64,000 nucleotides of DNA from Planctomycetota bacterium (lineage in GTDB: Bacteria; Planctomycetota; UBA1135; UBA2386). Made by a program: the position numbers and the translations under genes. The stretch covers positions 1 through 64,000 of the forward strand of contig JAEUHT010000028.1 in assembly GCA_016793265.1 (NCBI GenBank). Reading direction: 5' to 3'. The notes below the pieces were generated by a model that saw nothing but the letters and a program-made list of their open reading frames with translations, searched no databases and had not been told where the DNA came from. Shown here in pieces: positions 8,850-15,783 of this stretch (position 1 is its first letter; each line of letters opens with the position of its first letter).

Positions 8850-10697
8850 ATGCTGCGACCGCTCGCCCCGTTGTTGTTCTCGTCCCTGCTCCTGGCGCAG
8901 GCGCCGGCGCCGGCGCCGGCAGGACCACTCGCCTGGCTGCCGGCGAATGCGACCAACGTGATGGTCGTGCACGACCTGCTGCCGCACCTGCAGGCGCTGC
9001 TGGCCTCGCCGGTGTTCGCCGAGCTGGTCACGGCGTCGATGCCGCTGCAGGAGCAGATGTTCGGCGGCGCCCGCGACCCGAAGGCCCTGCAGCGGCTGGC
9101 GAAGCCCTTCGAGGTCTACGTGCCGCGCGAGTTCGGCCTCGCCCTGCCGACGGCGTTCTGGGACCGCCTGGTCGACGTGCTGGACGCGGCGACCGCGGTG
9201 TTGGGCCTCAAGGACCAGGACCTCGACGCCGGCGAAGCCAGGGCGCTGCGCCTTGCGGCCGAAGAGGCGATCACCTCGGTGCGCCGTGTCGATGGCCTGA
9301 TCTGGGTCGAGGCGCGCGACGAACGGGTCGCCGATCGTTGGTTCGAGTCGATCGCCGGCATGCTGCGCGAGCTCGACCCCGGCCTCGGCATCGGCGTGAC
9401 CTTCGGCGATGGGGTGGTGACGGCGACGGTCAAGGCGCGCGAGTTCGCCGGCGGTCGCCTCGTCACCCAGCTCACGAAGCTCGGCCTCGACCTGCATGGC
9501 TCCTGGGACCCGACCTTCGCGGCGACGCTGCGGCTCGACGGTGCCCGGCTCGTGCTGCAGCTCGGCGAACGTGGCGCCGGCAACTTCGACGGCAAGGTCT
9601 TCGGCGACCTGTGGCCCGCGGCGACGCCGCCGTTCGCGGCGTGGACGGTCGATTGCGGCGACAACCTCGCCCGCTTGGCCGAACTGCAGGAACGCCTGCT
9701 GGGCATGCTCGGGTCGCCCGAGGAGGCGGTCGTCGACGTGGCGTCGCAGGCCTTCTTCCGGCTGCAGCGCATGCTGGACAACCTCGGCCGCTATCGCGGC
9801 GCGGTCCAGCTCGGCGCGGAGTGGGTGTGGACCACCGAAGAGCTGTTCGACGAGGCCACCGAGACCATCGACCCGGTGCCCGTCGCACTGCAGCGCGGCT
9901 ACGCGCCGCTGGCCGGCCCAGGTCTGGTGATCGCGGCGCCGCTCGACTTCGTCGGCGCCACGGTGTTGGACCAACTCGCCACGCAGTTCGGCAGCCGCGG
10001 CATGATGACGTCGGACGCGTTCGACCAGATCTACGACTTCTTCGCCGGCGAGGAGTCGGCCCTGTTCGAGCCGGGCACGCTGCTGGTCACGCGCCCCGCC
10101 GCGTTCCGCGGTCAAGAAGGCTGGCCGCACGGCGCTATGCCGTTCGCCGCGTTCGCGGTGGTCGCCAAGGCCAACGACGACGCCGCGGCGGGCGCCTTCA
10201 TGGCCTCGCTCTCGACCCACCTCGCCACCGTGCTCGATGTCGAAGAGCTGGCGTGGAAGGCGGCGGACCTCGGTCCTGGCATCGACGCCAACCTGCTCGA
10301 CCTCGAAGCGCTGGCACCGGAGCTGGCTTCGCCACACACGGATTGGGACTTCGCGCCGCACTGGTGCGTGCTCGACGGCATGTTCGTGCTCAGCAGCGAC
10401 CCGAACCTGACGCGTGAGCTCGCGGCGCAGATGCGCGGCGACCAGGTGCCGGTGCCGGCCAGCGCCGAGGCCGTGGCGCTGATGAGCCTCCGTGGCGACG
10501 ACCTGCGCGGCATCGCCGTCGGGCTCGGCAAGTGGGCGGCCGTGGTGCCGCTCGGTGACGCCGGGCTGATGGTGCAGCCGCTGCTGCGCGCCGTGCAGGT
10601 GTTGGGCGAACAGCTCGATGTCGTCGACTGGCGGCTCGACGAAGAAGTCGACATGCTGCGCGACGTGCTGCGCGTGCGCTGGAAGGCGGCGAAGTAG
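8850..10697 (+). CDS. Exported protein, unknown (DUF3352-like appearance)
   Basis: 615 aa. ATG at 8850 is preferred over an in-frame ATG at 8817 because it gives a clean signal peptide (MLRPLAPLLFSSLLLAQ) and sits 7 nt after a -10-like box. An Ala/Pro linker (APAPAPAGP) follows. The mature part begins LAWLPANATNVMVVHDL, resembling planctomycete DUF3352-type proteins whose N-terminus reads 'LPxxtxxvvvv'. No catalytic motif is seen; the protein is acidic, with many Leu-rich amphipathic helices. The gene lies between the lipoprotein gene and the M14 peptidase gene, all co-oriented. Periplasmic location is inferred from the signal peptide; function is unknown. Confidence 0.6.
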   Translation: MLRPLAPLLFSSLLLAQAPAPAPAGPLAWLPANATNVMVVHDLLPHLQALLASPVFAELVTASMPLQEQMFGGARDPKALQRLAKPFEVYVPREFGLALPTAFWDRLVDVLDAATAVLGLKDQDLDAGEARALRLAAEEAITSVRRVDGLIWVEARDERVADRWFESIAGMLRELDPGLGIGVTFGDGVVTATVKAREFAGGRLVTQLTKLGLDLHGSWDPTFAATLRLDGARLVLQLGERGAGNFDGKVFGDLWPAATPPFAAWTVDCGDNLARLAELQERLLGMLGSPEEAVVDVASQAFFRLQRMLDNLGRYRGAVQLGAEWVWTTEELFDEATETIDPVPVALQRGYAPLAGPGLVIAAPLDFVGATVLDQLATQFGSRGMMTSDAFDQIYDFFAGEESALFEPGTLLVTRPAAFRGQEGWPHGAMPFAAFAVVAKANDDAAAGAFMASLSTHLATVLDVEELAWKAADLGPGIDANLLDLEALAPELASPHTDWDFAPHWCVLDGMFVLSSDPNLTRELAAQMRGDQVPVPASAEAVALMSLRGDDLRGIAVGLGKWAAVVPLGDAGLMVQPLLRAVQVLGEQLDVVDWRLDEEVDMLRDVLRVRWKAAK

Positions 10698-10793
10698 CGC
10701 TACGCTGCGGCGTCACGGGCGGCCCACCGGCCACCGCCCCCCGGGGCTCTGGGCGTTGACGGCGCTACCCGGCCCGGCGACCCTGTGCAGCCC

Positions 10794-12518
10794 ATGCGTC
10801 GCCGAGCCGCCAGCTTCCTGTTCACCTTCGCCCTGGCCGCCACGGGCCTCGCCCGCGCCCAGACCCCGGTCGTCACTTTCGCCGGCGAGACGATGCGGCT
10901 GCGCAGCGCGACCGTCAGCAACGGCAGCGGCGGCGCCTTCAACGTCGGCCTCGTGATGGAGGACGACAACGCCAACGGCTCGCTCGGCAGCAGCTTCCGC
11001 CGCTGGTGGCACTGCCAGATCGGGAGCCTGAATCCCGCCGGCACGACGATGACGATCACCGTCAGCAACGCCGGCTACACCGACATCATCCTGCCGGTGT
11101 GGTCGTCGTCGACCGATGGTGTGACGTTCGGTCCGTACACGCGTGTGCCGCTGAGTGCCCTGCCGACGCTGATCGGCTCGACGCAGCACCGCTTCACGCT
11201 GACGACGCCACCCGGCGTCACCGCCATCCGCCTGGCGAAGTACTTCCCGTACTCGGTGACGCGCAAGGACGCGTGGCTGGCGACCCTGGCCGGCGATGCC
11301 CACGTGCGCAGCATCGCCGTGATCGGCAGCTCCACCCAGGGCCGCCCGATCCACCGCATCGAGATGACCGACGGCACCGTGCCCGACGCCGGCAAAGCGC
11401 GCATCTGGATCCACGCCGGCATCCACCCGAGCGAGACCACCAGCTACTTCACCGTCGAAGGGCTCGTCGCCTGGCTGCGTTCGGGTGACGCGCTCGCCGA
11501 GGTGCTGCTCGACCACACGATCCTCGACATCGTGCCGATGGCCAATCCCGATGGCGTCTTCCTGGGCAACTACCGCACCAACGCCAACTCGGTCAACCTC
11601 GAGAACGAGTGGGCCGCGCCATACAACAGCTCGCAGGGCGAGATCGTCGCGCTGCGCACCACGATCGAGTCGTACATGGGCACGGTCGCCAGCCCCGGCG
11701 CCAACCCGATCGGCGTGCTGCTCAACCTGCACAGCTCGCACAACGTCAGCTTCCCGTTCCATTTCCGGCACGTGGCCAACGCGAGCTGGAATCCGACGAC
11801 GAACAACTCCGGCGTCATCCCGCTGGTCAACCAGATCGAAGGGGATTGGATCGACGCGTTCGCAGCGCGCAGCAACTTCGTCGATCTCGGCTCGACGCAG
11901 AGCAGCACCGCCGGCGCGCCGTCGCGGCCGTTCGTCGAGTCGATGTGCCACGATCGCTGGACCGCGGTGAACGGCTGGCTCAACGCGCCGGGCTTCCAGG
12001 ACCCGGTGATGGCGATCACCTTCGAGGGCACCTACGGCAAGGGCCCGGACGCGGTGACGTGGAACACCGAAGCCGACTACCGCCAGTGTGGTGCCGAGAT
12101 GGGGCAGGCGCTCGCCGACTACCTCGGCCTCACGCTGACAGCGAGCCTGACGACCTACGCGGGGCCGTGCAGCAGCGTGACGCTCGGCGGTTCGCTGGCG
12201 GCGCAGCCCGACGGCAGCCACGTCGCCAACCTGCAGATCACGAACGGCTACGCCAACGGCGGCTGCATCCTCGTGCTCGGCGGCGCACAGATCCTGGCGC
12301 CGCTGCCGGCACCGTGGAATGCGTGTGCGCTGGTCTGCTCGCCCGACGCGTCGGTTGCGTTCCTGCTCGATGGTTCGGGGGCGGCGTCGGTTCCGCTCGC
12401 GGTGCCCGCGGTCGCCGGCCTCGGCGCCTACCTGCAGGCGCTCGCGCTCGACTTCTCGATGCCACCGGCGCTGCTGCTCGACGCCAGCAACGGCGTGCAC
12501 CTCGCCAACGACTATTGA
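10794..12518 (+). CDS. Secreted M14-family zinc carboxypeptidase
   Basis: 574 aa from ATG 10794 (an in-frame GTG at 10785 would add three residues); signal peptide through ARAQ. M14 metallocarboxypeptidase residues are visible. The zinc pair is in HPSE (H211, E214), with R261 in NYRTNANSVNLENEW as substrate-carboxylate Arg. The third zinc ligand is H313 in LNLHSSHN and the catalytic Glu is E411 in ITFEGTYG. The HPSE...NLE(N)EW layout is closest to the cytosolic-carboxypeptidase-like (M14D) subfamily. An N-terminal beta domain (residues ~25-165) matches that subfamily, and a C-terminal ~130-residue beta domain ending DASNGVHLAN is shared with neighbouring exported proteins. It probably trims peptides outside the cytoplasmic membrane. 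Confidence 0.8.
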   Translation: MRRRAASFLFTFALAATGLARAQTPVVTFAGETMRLRSATVSNGSGGAFNVGLVMEDDNANGSLGSSFRRWWHCQIGSLNPAGTTMTITVSNAGYTDIILPVWSSSTDGVTFGPYTRVPLSALPTLIGSTQHRFTLTTPPGVTAIRLAKYFPYSVTRKDAWLATLAGDAHVRSIAVIGSSTQGRPIHRIEMTDGTVPDAGKARIWIHAGIHPSETTSYFTVEGLVAWLRSGDALAEVLLDHTILDIVPMANPDGVFLGNYRTNANSVNLENEWAAPYNSSQGEIVALRTTIESYMGTVASPGANPIGVLLNLHSSHNVSFPFHFRHVANASWNPTTNNSGVIPLVNQIEGDWIDAFAARSNFVDLGSTQSSTAGAPSRPFVESMCHDRWTAVNGWLNAPGFQDPVMAITFEGTYGKGPDAVTWNTEADYRQCGAEMGQALADYLGLTLTASLTTYAGPCSSVTLGGSLAAQPDGSHVANLQITNGYANGGCILVLGGAQILAPLPAPWNACALVCSPDASVAFLLDGSGAASVPLAVPAVAGLGAYLQALALDFSMPPALLLDASNGVHLANDY

Positions 12519-12783
12519 GGAACGTGCGGACCACGGGCTCGGTCCGCCCGGTTGGAGACGCCCGCAGCGGGCGCGGCGCAACGGCGCCGGTCGCGGTCGG
12601 TCGCGGTCGGCCGCGCGGCGGGAGTTGCCACCTCGGCGTTTTGCTGCGCCGAAAGCGCGCCGCAGCGCGACGGCATCCGTCGGCTGAGCCTGTTCCTGGC
12701 CGTCGCGCTTCTCGCTAACCTGCTGCGTCTCGCCCGGTCGTCGGATGGCCTGGCGACCATGCTCATCTCCCGAAGGACACCTC
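12519..12783 (+). other. Intergenic region with two hairpins, a 10-bp tandem repeat and a -10 box
   Basis: Just after the peptidase stop are hairpins GCGGACC/GGTCCGC (12526-12532/12541-12547) and CGCCCG/CGGGCG (12559-12564/12568-12573), neither with a T tract. A perfect tandem repeat of TCGCGGTCGG occupies 12591-12610. TAACCT at 12716-12721 is a plausible -10 for the lamin-tail gene. GAAGGA at 12772-12777 is a good ribosome-binding site for the ATG at 12784. Confidence 0.5.
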
Positions 12784-14565
12784 ATGCTCCTCACGCTTGC
12801 CCTCGCTTCGATGGTGCCGCAAGGCCCTGGCTCTTCTCTCGCCCCCGTCGTCATCAATGAGTTCCAGTATGACGACAACGGCACCGACGACGTCGAGTAC
12901 GTCGAGCTCTTCAATCGCACCGCGCTGCCCATCGACATCTCGGGCTGGAAGCTGCAAGGCGAAGAAGGCGACCTGACCGGCGCGGCCAACGGCGCCTTCA
13001 CCTTCCCCGGCACGCCGGGATCGATGACGTCGGTCATCCTGCCGGGCAGCTACCTGCTGGTGTCTCAGCCGCTGGTGCCCAACCACGACCCGAACTACGT
13101 GCTGCCGACGACCGTGCTCGAGAACGGCGGCACCACCGCCGTGCTCGGCGCCGATGGCGTGACGCTGCGCGACGACCTCGGCAACGTGATCGACGCGGTG
13201 GTCTGGGAGGCCGTCGGCTGGACCGCGGCGGTGCCGACCTGGATGGAAGGCACGGGCTGTTACGGTGGCTACCAGCTCTCGCTGGGCCTCGCAACCCTCA
13301 ACGGCGCGGCGATGGGCCGCTGGATCGACGGCTTCGACTCGAACGACAACGGCGCCGACTTCGTCATGCTGGCCTACAGCCCGGGTCAGCCGAACGGCTT
13401 CGGCAATACGCTCGCGCTGCCCGTCGAGGAGAACTTCGACGCCGGCGTCGGCACCACCATCACCAACGTCTTTGCCTCGTCGTTCGTGTCGCCGACCATC
13501 CAGGATCCGGCCGCGATCACGACCTCCGGCGTCGGCATCTGGACGCTGCCGCCGTCGCCGCAGGGCGGCAACTGCGCGACCCTGCACGACAACACCGGCG
13601 GCGGCAACTCGCAGATCTCGCGCAATTCGGTCGGCACGGACTACCTGGTCGAGCTCTACGTCTACGTGCCGGGCAGCAACGCCGCGATCACGACGGCGGA
13701 GAAGGAAGGCTGGGCCGTCGGCGTCGGCACGACGGATTCGTTCGGTCACCCCTACGACGTCGTCGGCACCTACTACCCCGGCCTCTTGTGCACGATGGGC
13801 AACGGCCCCGGCGGCACCGGCATCGCGTGGATCGGTTACCAGAGCAGCACGCAGACCGAGATCTACCTCGTCGACCTGAACAACGGCGGCCCCGGCGCCA
13901 CCGTGATCGGCGGCCCGATCGTCGCCACCACGGGCGTCAACGACGGCTGGCAGCGCCTGCGCATCCGCGCCTCGGGCAACAGCGTGGTCGGCAACTTCGG
14001 CGGCACCTACGGCGTCGATGACGGCCAGCGCTTCACCGCGACGATCACGCCGCGCCTGTACGGCCAGGTCTACCTGCAGTACCGCGAGTGCATCTCGACC
14101 AACGCGAACATGCACCCGCTGACGATCGACGCGCTGCAGATCTACGGCACGCTCGACTCGAGCGTGACCTTCTTCGGCACCCCGTCGCCGACCAACTTCG
14201 GCACCCCGAACATCAGCGTCTCGGGCGGCCTGCCGAGCGTCGGCAACAGCGCCTTCTCGATCGACTGCACCGGCCTGCTGCCGGGCGGCGTCAGCCTCGT
14301 CGCGCTCGATGCCGGCGCGCCGCTGCCGGGCATCCCGATCCCGGGCGCACCGGCGACCATGCTGGTCTATGCGGCGCCGACGGTGCTGATCAGCGTGTTC
14401 AACTCGCTCGTCGGCACGGCCTCGTTCGCGTTCCCGATCCCGCCGGTCAACTCGCTGCTCGGCATCAGCCTGGTGACGCAGTACTTCGACGTCGATCCGA
14501 CCCTGGGCGTGCCGCTGCCGCTCGGCAGCTCGCGCGGCTGCCAGCTGCTGGTCGGCAACGGCTGA
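12784..14565 (+). CDS. Secreted lamin-tail-domain protein
   Basis: 593 aa, ATG at 12784 behind a good GAAGGA ribosome-binding site. A short hydrophobic leader precedes a lamin-tail (LTD) domain at residues ~22-190: VVINEFQYDDNG, DDVEYVELFNR, IDISGWKLQG, then the late strand SPGQPNGFG. A concanavalin/jelly-roll-like middle region (~215-450) contains paired Cys and many Gly/Thr turns. The C-terminal ~130 residues form the same beta-domain type as in other exported proteins of this window (…LGISLVTQYFDVDPTLG…LLVGNG). No catalytic residues are recognised. A surface or extracellular matrix role is inferred. A strong intrinsic terminator follows 34 bp after the stop. Confidence 0.75.
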   Translation: MLLTLALASMVPQGPGSSLAPVVINEFQYDDNGTDDVEYVELFNRTALPIDISGWKLQGEEGDLTGAANGAFTFPGTPGSMTSVILPGSYLLVSQPLVPNHDPNYVLPTTVLENGGTTAVLGADGVTLRDDLGNVIDAVVWEAVGWTAAVPTWMEGTGCYGGYQLSLGLATLNGAAMGRWIDGFDSNDNGADFVMLAYSPGQPNGFGNTLALPVEENFDAGVGTTITNVFASSFVSPTIQDPAAITTSGVGIWTLPPSPQGGNCATLHDNTGGGNSQISRNSVGTDYLVELYVYVPGSNAAITTAEKEGWAVGVGTTDSFGHPYDVVGTYYPGLLCTMGNGPGGTGIAWIGYQSSTQTEIYLVDLNNGGPGATVIGGPIVATTGVNDGWQRLRIRASGNSVVGNFGGTYGVDDGQRFTATITPRLYGQVYLQYRECISTNANMHPLTIDALQIYGTLDSSVTFFGTPSPTNFGTPNISVSGGLPSVGNSAFSIDCTGLLPGGVSLVALDAGAPLPGIPIPGAPATMLVYAAPTVLISVFNSLVGTASFAFPIPPVNSLLGISLVTQYFDVDPTLGVPLPLGSSRGCQLLVGNG

Positions 14566-14599
14566 GGCGCCGGCGTCGCCGGTGACCCCGGCGGACACG

Positions 14600-14637
14600 A
14601 TGGCCGCGTTCCCGCTCCGGCGGAACGCGGCCATTTT
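14600..14637 (+). terminator. Strong intrinsic terminator
   Basis: Perfect 13-bp inverted repeat ATGGCCGCGTTCC (14600-14612) / GGAACGCGGCCAT (14622-14634) with a 9-nt loop, followed by TTTTGCCTT. It closes the run of exported-protein genes. Confidence 0.85.
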
Positions 14638-14665
14638 GCCTTCGGCACCTGGGCCCGCGAACGGC

Positions 14666-14671
14666 TAACTT
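14666..14671 (+). promoter_or_regulatory. Candidate -10 box (TAACTT) placing a leaderless start for scpA
   Basis: TAACTT ends 8 nt before the GTG at 14680. No Shine-Dalgarno sequence precedes that GTG, which agrees with leaderless initiation. Confidence 0.45.
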
Positions 14672-14679
14672 CCCGCCCG

Positions 14680-15669
14680 GTGAGCTACCGCGTCGAGCTT
14701 CCGGTCTTCTCGGGTCCGATGGACCTGCTGCTGCACCTCGTGCGGCAGTCCGAGGTCGACATCCACGAGATCTCGATCGCGCGCATCCTCGACGACTATC
14801 TGAAGCACCTCGGTGTGCTGCAGCAGCTCGACCTGCACGACATCGGCGACTTCGTCGTGATGGCGAGCACGCTGATGGAGATCAAGTCGCGCGAGCTGCT
14901 GCCGAACGAGGCGGTCGAACTCGAACAGGAGCTCGATCCGCGCGACGACCTGATCCGGCGGCTGCTCGAGTACAAGCGCTACCGCGACCTCGCGCGCGAG
15001 CTCGAATCGCGCGCCGACAAGCGGTCGCGGCAGGCGCCGCTGGTCTTGTCGCAGCCGGCGCAGCTCGAGGTCGAGGGCGACGACAACCTGCTCGACATCG
15101 GCGAGGTCGGCATCTGGGACCTGACCAGCGCCTTCGCCAAGCTGCTCGAGGAGATCGGGCAGCAGGGCAAGATGGAGATCGAGGTCGAGAAGCGCGACGT
15201 CGGCTACTACACGCGCCGGCTGCTCGACCGCTTCCGCCAGCGCCGCGAGGTCGCGTTCTCCGACGTCTTCGACAAGACCGAGGGCCGCTACGCGCTGATC
15301 GGCACGCTGATCGCGTTGCTCGAGATGATGAAGCAAGGCTACCTGCGCGCGTTCCAGGAGCGCTGCTTCGACGAGATCCAACTGGCCTTCCGCGGCAGCG
15401 ACGAGGTCACCGCCGACCAGATCCTCGCCGGCATCACTGCCGACGAGGAGCGCGAACGGCAGCGGGTGGCGATGGCGGCCGAGGCCGCGGCTGGCGCGGA
15501 GCCGGGGGAAGACGCCGAGATGGCCGCCTTCGCCGCCGCCTCGCTGGCGGCGAGCGCCGCCGCCGCCGACGACGACGAAGACGACTTCACGTCGGTCGCC
15601 AACGACGACGATGAAGCTCTGGCCGATGACACCGACGCCACCGGGCCGGTGGCCGAAGCCGGCGCCTGA
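14680..15669 (+). CDS. scpA: Segregation and condensation protein A
   Basis: 329 aa, GTG start. The kleisin signature is clear at the N-terminus: VELPVFSGPMDLLLHLVRQ, followed by VDIHEISIARILDDYL and the MEIKSRELLP segment, which together bind the SMC neck and ScpB. The C-terminal winged-helix part (YALIGTLIALLEMMKQGYL) contacts the SMC head. The protein acts with SMC and ScpB in chromosome condensation and segregation; ScpB is not in the window. The protein is longer than the usual ~250 residues because of a ~70-residue Ala/Asp/Glu-rich acidic tail after residue ~255. It has its own promoter-like box after a strong terminator, so it is probably transcribed independently. Confidence 0.92.
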   Translation: MSYRVELPVFSGPMDLLLHLVRQSEVDIHEISIARILDDYLKHLGVLQQLDLHDIGDFVVMASTLMEIKSRELLPNEAVELEQELDPRDDLIRRLLEYKRYRDLARELESRADKRSRQAPLVLSQPAQLEVEGDDNLLDIGEVGIWDLTSAFAKLLEEIGQQGKMEIEVEKRDVGYYTRRLLDRFRQRREVAFSDVFDKTEGRYALIGTLIALLEMMKQGYLRAFQERCFDEIQLAFRGSDEVTADQILAGITADEERERQRVAMAAEAAAGAEPGEDAEMAAFAAASLAASAAAADDDEDDFTSVANDDDEALADDTDATGPVAEAGA

Positions 15670-15680
15670 TCGCGGCCGTC

Positions 15681-15695
15681 ACCCGGCACCCGGGT
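15681..15695 (+). terminator. Weak hairpin after scpA
   Basis: ACCCGG (15681-15686) and CCGGGT (15690-15695) form a 6-bp stem with a 3-nt loop, followed by TTCCGTCGT. Short stem and poor T tract, so only a possible terminator. Confidence 0.25.
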
Positions 15696-15724
15696 TTCCG
15701 TCGTCCGCGCCCGGCGTCAGGTTC

Positions 15725-15730
15725 TATCCT
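15725..15730 (+). promoter_or_regulatory. Candidate -10 box (TATCCT) upstream of the membrane aminopropyltransferase-like gene
   Basis: TATCCT fits TANNNT; the leader to the ATG at 15784 would be about 47 nt. Confidence 0.35.
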
Positions 15731-15783
15731 TCCCGGCCTTCCGATCGCTCCGCACCGAACGCGCCACGGCGAACGTCCCGCTC

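Noticed and set aside
12591-12610. Two-copy 10-bp repeat considered as a CRISPR or VNTR seed
   Set aside because: Only two units with no spacers; recorded as an intergenic feature only.
14665-15381. Minus-strand open frame opposite scpA
   Set aside because: It is Leu/Asp/Val-biased with no motif; ScpA on the plus strand is unambiguous.
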